Below are positions 1 to 7,240 of a stretch of DNA of 21,080 bases, piece after piece. A program made the position numbers and the translations under genes. Under the pieces are notes generated by a model, which saw only the letters and a program-made list of their open reading frames with translations, did no database searches and was not told the DNA's origin. Within the stretch, counting starts at the first letter, position 1. Every line of letters starts with the position of its first letter. This DNA comes from Ilumatobacteraceae bacterium (GTDB taxonomy: Bacteria > Actinomycetota > Acidimicrobiia > Acidimicrobiales > Ilumatobacteraceae): the NCBI GenBank assembly GCA_007117775.1, contig SKFX01000077.1:1-21080 (forward strand), read 5' to 3'.

Positions 1-749
1 ACGAAGCGCCGGTCGTTCAGCACCGTGTCCTGATCGTCGGGATGTTCGGCCAGCCAGGTGAACAGATGGTGTGCGACACGGGTGAACGCGGTGGCAGAGG
101 TGTGGGCGCCGGCGAGGAGATAGAACGCGACCTCGCGCACGATGGTCTCATGGGGCAGGTGCAGATCGTCCTGGTTGGCGAGCAGCACGCTCAACACATC
201 GCGCGGTGGTTCCTCACCGGCATCGAGGATCTGCTGACGGTTCGCCATCGACGGGGTGACGAACTCGGTATCGAACTCGTGCAGCTTGGCGGCGATCTCA
301 TCGCGTTTGGCGTCACGGTCACCTGTGTAATGCGCGAGGGTGGCACCCTCGATGAAGCGCATCAGATAGTCGTACAGTCGCAGCGTCTCCTCAGGCGTGC
401 CCTCGGGACGATCGACTCCGGCGGTCAGCGCGGCGAGGTTCATCATCAGTTGATGGCCCAAGTCGACGAGTTCGGCGCGACCGGCCGCCACCGACGGCGC
501 ATAGGTGGCCTCGATGATCGGCGGGAACAGATGGTGCTCGTACAGCTCGAAGGTATCGCGGCGGAACAGGCGGTTCTCGAGCCGGCGGCGGTCACGGTGG
601 TCGGCACCGTGCAGGTTGACGAGCACATCGGCCATCACCACCTCGCCGGCGTCGTAGAGCGCTTGGCGCAGATCCTTCTGGCGGTAGGCCTCGCGGGCCT
701 CGTCGAAGGTCGTGATGGTGATGATCTCGGGTTCGGTGTCAGTGCTCAT
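1..749 (-). CDS. Cytochrome P450, partial (C-terminal half outside window)
   Basis: Reading leftward from the ATG at 749-747, the frame stays open for 249 codons to the window edge. The start MSTDTEPEI is preceded by a good ribosome binding site (AGAGGGGG about 5 bases upstream). The protein resembles the P450 at 3109-4329 closely: both share LRQALYD, VNLHG, RRRLENRLFRRDTFE near residues 28-70 and a LANQD/LRNQD block before the I-helix. The I-helix reads LLAGAHTSAT near residues 212-221, so the Thr is present but His replaces the usual Asp/Glu of (A/G)GX(D/E)T. ExxR and the haem Cys lie beyond base 1. It is probably a soluble bacterial monooxygenase needing external redox partners; none is seen here. 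It is the last visible gene of the leftward SDR-ThuA-SDR operon, 74 bases after the preceding stop. Substrate unknown. Confidence 0.88.
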   Translation of the reverse strand, partial: MSTDTEPEIITITTFDEAREAYRQKDLRQALYDAGEVVMADVLVNLHGADHRDRRRLENRLFRRDTFELYEHHLFPPIIEATYAPSVAAGRAELVDLGHQLMMNLAALTAGVDRPEGTPEETLRLYDYLMRFIEGATLAHYTGDRDAKRDEIAAKLHEFDTEFVTPSMANRQQILDAGEEPPRDVLSVLLANQDDLHLPHETIVREVAFYLLAGAHTSATAFTRVAHHLFTWLAEHPDDQDTVLNDRRF

Positions 750-784
750 ATCGCCCCCTCTCGCCACGATGGTAGTGACCGATG

Positions 785-819
785 GGCCCGGCGGTTCACA
801 CGCGCCGCGGCCCCGGGCC
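785..819 (-). other. Inverted repeat between SDR and P450 genes
   Basis: GGCCCGG at 785-791 pairs perfectly with CCGGGCC at 813-819 across a 21-base loop, just after the SDR stop codon and before the P450 ribosome binding site. A second, overlapping palindrome (CGGCCCCGGGCCG, 808-820) competes with it. There is no T-run, so it is not a standard intrinsic terminator. It could modulate read-through between the two genes, or be chance in GC-rich DNA. Confidence 0.25.
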
Positions 820-823
820 GTGA

Positions 824-1588
824 TCAGGCATTGGTGACACCGAGGCCGAGGCCGCCATCGACGGTCAGGATCGACCCGGTGGTCCACTCGGCGCGGATCA
901 GGTACTCGACCGCCTCGGCGATCTCGGTGACGGTGCCGATCCGGCCGAGGGCATGGGCGGGGGCGAGCGATTCGAGGCGCGCTCGGGCGGTCTCTTCATC
1001 GAACAGTCCGGCACGCTGGTTGATCTCTGTGAACACCCCACCGGGCCGCACACATGAGACCCGCACCTGATCGGGGCCGAGTTCAGCCGCCAGCACCCCC
1101 GTGAGCGTCTCGACCGCACCCTTGGTGGCGGCATAGGGCGATGCCCCCGGGAAGGCGCGCTGGGAGTGCACCGAACCCATGAAGATCACCGCACCGCGAC
1201 TGGCGCGCAGATGCTCGAGGGCGGCTTGGGTCAACAGCATCGGGCCGATCACATTGGAGTCGAACACCGCATGCAACTGCTCGGCCTCGAGGTCGGCCAA
1301 CGGCCCGCGGTACATATTGCCGGCGTTGTTGACCAGCACATCGAGTCGACCACCGCCATGGGCGACGGCGGCCTCCACCATCGCGGCACGGTCCGCGGCA
1401 TCGGTGACATCGCCGACCACCGCGCAGGCCGACTCGCCGATCGATTCGGCGACGGCGTGCAGCGGTTCGGCGCGCCGACCAGAGATCGTGACGCGGGCAC
1501 CGAGGCCGCACAGATGGCGCGCGATCCCCTCACCGAGGCCACTGCCGCCCCCGGTCACCAACACCGACATCGCCTCGACTGGTCGCAT
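824..1588 (-). CDS. SDR-family oxidoreductase (probably NADP-dependent)
   Basis: A 254-residue classical short-chain dehydrogenase/reductase. The Rossmann dinucleotide motif TGGGSGLG is at 12-19, NNAG at 87-90, and the catalytic set is N111, S139, Y152 and K156 (YAATK). GRR at 37-39, at the end of the second beta strand, suggests NADP(H) preference by the usual family rule. The C-terminal TVDGG is typical. The ATG at 1588 was preferred over M7 because GGGAG lies 5 bases upstream, whereas the GAGG before M7 is too close. The start shares one base with the stop of the ThuA-like gene (TGATG), implying translational coupling. It probably oxidises or reduces an alcohol/ketone in the same pathway as the neighbouring P450s; the substrate cannot be read from the sequence. 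Confidence 0.92.
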   Translation of the reverse strand: MRPVEAMSVLVTGGGSGLGEGIARHLCGLGARVTISGRRAEPLHAVAESIGESACAVVGDVTDAADRAAMVEAAVAHGGGRLDVLVNNAGNMYRGPLADLEAEQLHAVFDSNVIGPMLLTQAALEHLRASRGAVIFMGSVHSQRAFPGASPYAATKGAVETLTGVLAAELGPDQVRVSCVRPGGVFTEINQRAGLFDEETARARLESLAPAHALGRIGTVTEIAEAVEYLIRAEWTTGSILTVDGGLGLGVTNA

Positions 1589-2277
1589 CAGATCTCCCTG
1601 GCCACCCAGCGCACGGCGCGCCGGATCAGATCACTGTGGCCGTCCGCGAGCAACGATGCCGAATCGTGGCCGAATCCGTCGTAGACGACACGGCCCTCGC
1701 CGTAGTGGTGCGCCCACACCACCGGCTGGGGTTCATCGGCCTCGTCGCGCGCTGCGGTGGCGAGCACCTCGATCCCGGGCCGCAGATCCAGATCGCCATA
1801 GACCTCATCGACGATCTCGAAGGACTCACCGAGACCCTCGGTCACCGGATGGTCACCCGATAGTCGCGCCTTCACCGCGGCGGGTTCGGGATGCCAGGAG
1901 CGCTCCCAGTTCCATGACCCGCCGACGATGTCGCCCCATCCGGCCCAGTCGTCGAAGCAGATCGAGGCGGTGTGGTTGGCGAACAGACCGCCACCGTCGG
2001 CGACGAAGCCGGCCATCAGCTCGCGGAACACCTCGGTGGTGCGATAGCTCCAGCGGTCACGCCATGGTGCATAACGCTCGGCGGTCATCTGCCAGCGCAG
2101 CGCGTTGATGACCACGACATCTGGCCGATGGCTGGCCAGGATCACCGCCGCGGCATCGGGATCCCAGACCGTGGTCGTCTCATGGTCCTCATCGAGGATC
2201 GATGCCAGCGCGGTGGCGAGCGCGTCGAAGTCGTGGGCATGATCGGGCCCACCGGTCAGCAACAGCACCTCGGCCAT
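1588..2277 (-). CDS. ThuA-like (trehalose utilisation domain) protein
   Basis: 229 residues with the pattern of the ThuA family, a glutamine-amidotransferase-like fold. Visible features are an N-terminal strand VLLLTGG, GGGLFANH at 95-102, DIVGG near 116-120, HPVTEGL at 143-149, DE at 157-158, and PVVWAHHYGEGRVVY followed by GHD at 203-205. The nucleophile elbow Cys of true class I amidotransferases is absent, as in ThuA proteins, so glutaminase activity is not expected. Related proteins occur in sugar or sugar-derivative catabolism clusters, but the reaction of most members is unknown. The gene overlaps both flanking SDR genes by one base (TGATG at each junction), so the three are almost certainly co-translated. 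Family call is solid; function is open. Confidence 0.82.
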   Translation of the reverse strand: MAEVLLLTGGPDHAHDFDALATALASILDEDHETTTVWDPDAAAVILASHRPDVVVINALRWQMTAERYAPWRDRWSYRTTEVFRELMAGFVADGGGLFANHTASICFDDWAGWGDIVGGSWNWERSWHPEPAAVKARLSGDHPVTEGLGESFEIVDEVYGDLDLRPGIEVLATAARDEADEPQPVVWAHHYGEGRVVYDGFGHDSASLLADGHSDLIRRAVRWVAREI

Positions 2278-3062
2278 CAGTGATCACCTCCGTCGATGCC
2301 GACCGTGTCCACGGCTGCCGGCCGGGGCAGATGCGCGATGATCGATCCGGTCACCCCACCGTCAACCACCAGATTCTGGCCGCTGATATAGGCGGCGTCG
2401 GCCGATGCCAGGAACAGCACCGCAGCGGCGACCTCCTCGGCGGATCCCAGGCGACGCAGCGGCACCTTGGACGAGCGCGCCGCACGGATCTCGTCATCGG
2501 CGTAGATCGGTTCGGACATCCCGGCATCGATCAGGCCCGGTGCCACCGCATTGACCCGGATACCAGACGGCCCCCATTCGAGTGCCATCTGCGAGGTCAG
2601 CATCGCGAGCGCGGCCTTCGCCGAACCGTAGGCACCGGCATTGGGGCCGGCTGCGACACCGTTCATCGAGGTGATGTTGACGATCGCACCCGCAACACCG
2701 GCCTCAATCCAGCGCCGCGCCACGGCGCGCGCCACCACCAGCGCACCGGTCAGATTGACCTCCAGCACCGCGTTCCAGTCATCGAGCGAGATATCGAGCA
2801 GGGGACCGAAGCGGACGATCCCGGCGTTGTTGACCACCACATCGGGGGTGCCGAAGGCATCGAGGACGGCTTCGATCGCGTCGGGATCGGTGACCGATGC
2901 CGAGAACTGCGATACTGCGAGCGCGGGATCTGCCGCACCACCATCGGAGCCTGCGGTGTCGATCGATGCCACCCGGTAGCCGGCATCGGCTGCGGCAGCG
3001 ACGATCGCCGCACCGAGACCACGGGCCCCACCAGTCACCAATATCGAGCGTTCCTGAGCCAT
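2277..3062 (-). CDS. SDR-family oxidoreductase (probably NAD-dependent)
   Basis: 261 residues, classical SDR. TGGARGLG is at 10-17, NNAG at 78-81, and the catalytic residues are N103, S132, Y145 and K149 (YGSAK). Asp35 at the end of the second strand predicts NAD(H) rather than NADP(H), unlike the SDR at 824-1588. RVNAVAPG near 169-176 and LVVDGG near 231-236 are canonical. The C-terminus extends about 25 residues past VDGG (IIAHLPRP onward), longer than usual. It is the first gene of the leftward operon, starting 46 bases from the divergent P450. No Shine-Dalgarno is evident before the ATG; a TAGGGT hexamer 7 bases upstream suggests a leaderless transcript. A pair of SDRs with different cofactor preference could oxidise and reduce successive intermediates (inference). 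Confidence 0.92.
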   Translation of the reverse strand: MAQERSILVTGGARGLGAAIVAAAADAGYRVASIDTAGSDGGAADPALAVSQFSASVTDPDAIEAVLDAFGTPDVVVNNAGIVRFGPLLDISLDDWNAVLEVNLTGALVVARAVARRWIEAGVAGAIVNITSMNGVAAGPNAGAYGSAKAALAMLTSQMALEWGPSGIRVNAVAPGLIDAGMSEPIYADDEIRAARSSKVPLRRLGSAEEVAAAVLFLASADAAYISGQNLVVDGGVTGSIIAHLPRPAAVDTVGIDGGDH

Positions 3063-3108
3063 ATCGTCGACCCTAATCGGCGAATGGCCGCACTGTGAAG
3101 GAGTAGTC
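3063..3108. promoter_or_regulatory. Divergent promoter gap between SDR operon and P450
   Basis: A 46-bp gap between two divergent starts. On the minus strand TTCACA (3099-3094) and TAGGGT (3075-3070) are 18 bases apart, and the -10-like element ends 7 bases before the SDR ATG, which fits leaderless initiation. On the plus strand GAAGGAG at 3097-3103 is a strong ribosome binding site 5 bases before the P450 GTG. The candidate minus-strand -35 overlaps that site, so expression of the two directions could interfere. Motif match by eye only. Confidence 0.4.
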
Positions 3109-4329
3109 GTGATCCGACTAACGACGTACGTCGAGGCCCGTGACGCCTACCGGCAACGCGGCCTGCGCCAGGCCCTCTACGACGAGGGCCGCGCCCTCAT
3201 GGACGGGGTCATCGTCAACCTCCATGGTGACGCCCATCTGGCCCGCCGACGCCTCGAGAACCGCCTGTTCCGCCGCGACACCTTCGAGTTCTACGAATCC
3301 GCGATCATCCCCGAGATCATCGCCGGGGTGCTCACCGGGCCGCGCGCCGTCGGTCGCGGTGATCTGCTGGTGCTGTCACGGCGCACGATGCTGACACTGT
3401 CACTGCAGGTCGCCGGGATCGACCGCCATGAGACCCCCGGAACCGGAGCCGGCGATGCCGAACTCGACGAGCTGTACGCGCTGATGGACGACCTGGCACG
3501 GGCCTCGACGGTGGCGCATGCGTCAGGTGACAAGGCCGCCATCATCGACGCCGGTGCCGCGGCGCTCGCCGAATTCACCGAACGCTTCTATGTGCCGTCG
3601 CTGACCCGACGCGCCGAAGCCGTCGCAGCGGTGGCCGCCGGACACGCCGATGACTCGGTGCTCGGGCGCGATGTGCTGACCACGCTGCTGCGCAACCAGG
3701 ACCGCCTCGAACTCCCCGAGGACGTCGTGCGACGCGAGATCGCCTATTTCCCGTGGGTCGGATCACATTCGACCTCGAACCAACTGGTGCACGCCATGCA
3801 TCACGTCTTCGAATGGATCGCGGATCACCCGCAGGACCGTGACGCGCTGATCGGCGATGAGGTGCTGCGGCGCCGCTTCGTGCACGAGTCGATGCGTCTG
3901 CATCCGGCCAGTCCGGTCTCATTGCGCCATATCGATGATGAGGTGCAGTTGCGTTCGGGCCGGGTGCTGCCCGCCGGCGAACTGCTCGCCATCGACCTCG
4001 AGGCGGCCAATCGCGATCCGTCGGTGTTCGGTGACGATGCCGACCGCTTCGACCCGCATCGCGCCATCCCCGACGAGGTGGCGCCGTGGGGTCTCAGCTT
4101 CGGCCATGGGGTGCATGCCTGTCTCGGCCAGGAACTCGCAGGTGGGATCGCGGACGTCCCCGACGCAGGCGATGACATCATCAACCTGCTCGGGTCGGTG
4201 ACCGTCATGGCCGGGGTGCTGCTCGCAGCCGGCGCCCGGCCCGATCCCGAGGATCCGGCCACCCTCGACACCTCGACGACGCGCCGAGTCTTCGGTCGCT
4301 ATCCGGTGCTGTTCGACCCGGTCGACTGA
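3109..4329 (+). CDS. Cytochrome P450
   Basis: 406 residues, normal length for a soluble bacterial P450. The start is GTG at 3109, supported by GAAGGAG 5 bases upstream. K-helix ExxR is E260-R263 (ESMRLHP). The haem-ligand loop is FGHGVHACLGQELA with Cys338. In the I-helix VGSHSTS (217-223), His220 takes the usual Asp/Glu position and Ser221 the Thr position, with Thr222 adjacent; this is more divergent than the AGAHTS of the paralogue at 1-749. The N-terminal 70 residues are nearly the same as in that paralogue, pointing to an old tandem duplication now split by the SDR-ThuA-SDR genes. No ferredoxin or reductase gene is nearby. It converges on the molybdenum hydroxylase small-subunit gene with a 19-bp gap. 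Substrate unknown. Confidence 0.95.
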   Translation: MIRLTTYVEARDAYRQRGLRQALYDEGRALMDGVIVNLHGDAHLARRRLENRLFRRDTFEFYESAIIPEIIAGVLTGPRAVGRGDLLVLSRRTMLTLSLQVAGIDRHETPGTGAGDAELDELYALMDDLARASTVAHASGDKAAIIDAGAAALAEFTERFYVPSLTRRAEAVAAVAAGHADDSVLGRDVLTTLLRNQDRLELPEDVVRREIAYFPWVGSHSTSNQLVHAMHHVFEWIADHPQDRDALIGDEVLRRRFVHESMRLHPASPVSLRHIDDEVQLRSGRVLPAGELLAIDLEAANRDPSVFGDDADRFDPHRAIPDEVAPWGLSFGHGVHACLGQELAGGIADVPDAGDDIINLLGSVTVMAGVLLAAGARPDPEDPATLDTSTTRRVFGRYPVLFDPVD

Positions 4330-4348
4330 TCACGCCCGAGCGCCACGT

Positions 4349-4837
4349 TCAGTCCGGGTGCTCAGCAGCCCAGCGGACCGACTCGACGATCATCTGATAG
4401 CCGGTGCAGCGACAGATATTGCCCTCGAGGTTGGCACGGATGGTGGCCTCGTCGGGATCGGGATCGACTGCCAACAGACCGGTCGCGGCCATCACCATGC
4501 CCGGGGTGCAATACCCGCACTGCAGTCCATGACATTGGCGGAAGCCCTCCTGGACGGCGCTCAATCCGTTGAACGACCCCGACACCCCTTCGATGGTGGT
4601 GATCTCACGGCCCTCGACCTGAACCGCCAACACGGTGCAGCTCTTGACCGCCTCACCGTCGACCAGCACTGTGCACGCCCCGCAGTTCGACGTATCGCAG
4701 CCGATATGGGTGCCGGTCAGGCGTTCATATTCACGGATGTAGTGCACCAGCAGTGTGCGCACATCGACGCGATGGCGCGCCGGCACACCGTTGATCGACA
4801 TCTCGATCTCGACGTGGCGCTGTGGGGTCGCGGTCAT
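4349..4837 (-). CDS. Molybdenum hydroxylase small subunit, [2Fe-2S] x2 (CoxS/XdhC-type)
   Basis: 162 residues, standard length for the iron-sulfur subunit of xanthine oxidase/CO-dehydrogenase-family enzymes. The N-terminal plant-type ferredoxin domain has Cys47, Cys52, Cys55 and Cys67 (GCDTSNCGAC, then C). The C-terminal helical [2Fe-2S] domain has Cys107, Cys110 (CGYCTPG) and Cys142, Cys144 (CRCTGY). All eight cluster ligands are present, so it should carry electrons from the Mo site of the large subunit. It is the last gene of the leftward transport/oxidation operon and overlaps the large-subunit gene by 4 bases (ATGA). No gene for the FAD-binding medium subunit follows; the next gene is a convergent P450. 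No intrinsic terminator is visible in the 19-bp gap. Confidence 0.94.
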   Translation of the reverse strand: MTATPQRHVEIEMSINGVPARHRVDVRTLLVHYIREYERLTGTHIGCDTSNCGACTVLVDGEAVKSCTVLAVQVEGREITTIEGVSGSFNGLSAVQEGFRQCHGLQCGYCTPGMVMAATGLLAVDPDPDEATIRANLEGNICRCTGYQMIVESVRWAAEHPD

Positions 4838-7209
4838 GAGACCACCTCCGCATCGGATTCGGACAACGATTCGGTGCTCATCTCGGGCACCCCGCGCCGA
4901 TCGGCGGCATGGATCGCCTGCCAGATCTTCTCCGGGCTGATCGGCATGTCGAGATGCTCGACGCCATAGGGTGCGAGCGCATCGAGGATCGCATTCACCA
5001 CCGCTGCGGGTGCCCCCACCGATCCCGATTCACCGATGCCCTTCGCTCCGAGCGGATTGTTCGGGCACAAGGTGGTGACCCGCCCAGCGGTGTAGCCGGG
5101 CAGATCCGGTGCCGACGGCACCAGATAGTCGAGCAGGTTCGCGGTCACCGGCTGGCCGAGTTCGTTGTAGACGACACTCTCATAGAGCGCCTGGGCGATG
5201 CCCTGGGCGACACCGCCGTGGACTTGGCCTTCGGCGAGCAGCGGATTGATCACCGTCCCGCAATCATCGACGAGCACCATCGCATCGATCGTGACCTCAC
5301 CGGTGTTCGGGTCAATGGACACCGCACAGCCGTAGGCACCCGACGGATACGAGAAGTTCGGCGACTCCTGATAGAGCCGCTCCTCGAGCGATCCCGCCGC
5401 CAACTCCGGGGGCAGGCGCAACGGCTGATACGACGCCCATGCCACATCACCCCAGGACACCTTCTTGCCGGGTGACCCGCGGACGTTGAAGGCGTTGTCA
5501 TTGACCTCGAGGTCCGCTTCGGAGGCCTCGAGGAGATGCGCGGCGATCTTCTTCGCGCGTGCCAGCACCCGCCCCGAGACCACCTTGACCGCCGAGCCGC
5601 CGGTGGGGACCCCGCGCGATCCCATCGTCCCGACACCCTGGAGCACCGTGGCGGTGTCGCCGAAGCGGACCTGGATCCGGTCGAAGGGGATGCCCAGCTC
5701 ATCGGACGCGATCTGGGCGAAGGTCGTCTCATGGCCCTGGCCGTGGGGCGATGAGCCGGCGAAGACGATGGCGGAGCCATCGGGCTGGATGCGCACCTGC
5801 GCGGACTCCCATGACGCCAGATGACCGAAGCCCTCGAGTGAACCGTTCGGTCCGAACCCGGCGATCTCCAACCAGCACGACAGACCGAGGCCGATCAGGG
5901 GGGCATCGGGATCGTTGCGCTGGTCGGCCTGTTCGATCCGGCGCTGGCCGTAGCCGAGAAGTCCGAGGCATTCTTCGAGCGCGGCCGGATAGTCGCCCGA
6001 GTCGTACACGACCGCCTCATTGTGGGTCTCGTACGGGAACTGGCTGGGCCCGATGAAATTGCGCTTGCGGACCTCGGCCGGGTCGATACCGCAGCGACGG
6101 GCCACCACATCGACGATTCGTTCCACCGAATACGCCGCTTCGGGCCGGCCGGCACCGCGATAGGCCGCCACCGGTGTGGTGTTGGTGACCACATTGCGAT
6201 ATGACGTCGACACATGGCCGATGCGATAGCAGCCCGCTGCCATCCATGACGTCAGCGTCGCGAGGCCGAGACCGGTCGGGTCGGGATAGGCGCCGAGGTT
6301 CTGTGAGATCACCAGTCGCAGGGCGCGAATCCGGCCGGTGCGATCGAAGCCGACCTCAATGTCATGGACCTGATCACGGCCGTGCGACATCTGCATCATC
6401 GCCTCAGAGCGCGTCTGCGCGAACTTGACCGGCCGACGCGTCCATTTGGACAACAGCGGTGCCAAGAACAGTTCGGGGTACCAGACGATCTTGGATCCGA
6501 ACCCGCCACCGACATCGGGCGCGATCACCCGACACTGGCTCTGAGCGATATCGAGCCATGACGCGACGGAGTTGCGCAGATGGTGTGGGGCTTGGAACGT
6601 GGCCCACAGCGTGAGGCCGTCGACACCCCAGTCGGCCAGACACGCGAGCGCCTCGATCGGGACCGCCGCACAGCGCTGGTTGACCAGATGTAATGACGCC
6701 CGATCATCACAACGCTGCATCTCGCGCTCGAGATCGTCCATCATCGGCACCACGTTGACCACATTGGAGCCGTGGCGTTCGAACAATTCGGGCGCATCGG
6801 GCGCGGTGGCGGCCTCGATGGTGGTGACCGCCTCGAGGGTCCGGTACTCGACCTCGACCGCGGCGACGGCATCAGCGGCGAGATAGCGGTCCTCGGCGAC
6901 CACCACCGCGACCGGTTCACCGACGAAGCGGACCCGGTTGCGCGCCAGCACCGGCCGTTCCAGATCGGGCAGACCGCCGGGCAGATCCGGATAGTCGACG
7001 AAATCGGCGGCCGTCCACACCCCGAGCACACCGGGCATCGCCAGCGCGGCGCGCATATCGATGGCGACGATCTCGGCGTGGGCCTCCGATGAGGTGACGA
7101 ACGAGGCGAAGGCACAGCGCGGCGGGGCCAGGTCATCGACGAAGGTGCCGATCCCGGTCAACAGGCGCGGATCCTCCTTGCGCAGCACCTTGGCGCCGAC
7201 CAGGCTCAT
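4834..7209 (-). CDS. Molybdenum hydroxylase large subunit, form II (AYRGAGR) CoxL-like
   Basis: 791 residues, full length for the molybdopterin-cytosine-dinucleotide-binding subunit. Order of features: N-terminal RKEDPRLLTG, the a/b hammerhead domain to about 130, DVGGGFGSK at 232-240, AYRGAGR at 349-355, GQGHET at 490-495 and GIGESG at 724-729 with catalytic Glu727. Form I CO dehydrogenases carry AYRCSFR with the copper-binding Cys; here the form II motif is present, so CO oxidation is unlikely and hydroxylation of an aldehyde, purine, N-heterocycle or similar compound is more plausible. The gene begins 31 bases after the ABC permease and overlaps the small subunit by 4 bases. Maturation factors (MoCo sulfuration, XdhC/CoxI type) and an FAD subunit are not in the window. 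Substrate not assignable from sequence. Confidence 0.95.
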   Translation of the reverse strand: MSLVGAKVLRKEDPRLLTGIGTFVDDLAPPRCAFASFVTSSEAHAEIVAIDMRAALAMPGVLGVWTAADFVDYPDLPGGLPDLERPVLARNRVRFVGEPVAVVVAEDRYLAADAVAAVEVEYRTLEAVTTIEAATAPDAPELFERHGSNVVNVVPMMDDLEREMQRCDDRASLHLVNQRCAAVPIEALACLADWGVDGLTLWATFQAPHHLRNSVASWLDIAQSQCRVIAPDVGGGFGSKIVWYPELFLAPLLSKWTRRPVKFAQTRSEAMMQMSHGRDQVHDIEVGFDRTGRIRALRLVISQNLGAYPDPTGLGLATLTSWMAAGCYRIGHVSTSYRNVVTNTTPVAAYRGAGRPEAAYSVERIVDVVARRCGIDPAEVRKRNFIGPSQFPYETHNEAVVYDSGDYPAALEECLGLLGYGQRRIEQADQRNDPDAPLIGLGLSCWLEIAGFGPNGSLEGFGHLASWESAQVRIQPDGSAIVFAGSSPHGQGHETTFAQIASDELGIPFDRIQVRFGDTATVLQGVGTMGSRGVPTGGSAVKVVSGRVLARAKKIAAHLLEASEADLEVNDNAFNVRGSPGKKVSWGDVAWASYQPLRLPPELAAGSLEERLYQESPNFSYPSGAYGCAVSIDPNTGEVTIDAMVLVDDCGTVINPLLAEGQVHGGVAQGIAQALYESVVYNELGQPVTANLLDYLVPSAPDLPGYTAGRVTTLCPNNPLGAKGIGESGSVGAPAAVVNAILDALAPYGVEHLDMPISPEKIWQAIHAADRRGVPEMSTESLSESDAEVVS

Positions 7210-7240
7210 CGCGCACCGCTCACGTGTTCAACGCTTCGAC

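Noticed and set aside
42..1070. Long plus-strand open frame of 342 codons
   Set aside because: It runs antisense to the P450 and SDR genes, both with clear family motifs; its own translation has no recognisable domain. High GC content creates such frames.
4349..7209. Aerobic carbon monoxide dehydrogenase (form I)
   Set aside because: The active-site loop is AYRGAGR, not AYRCSFR, and the FAD subunit gene is missing.
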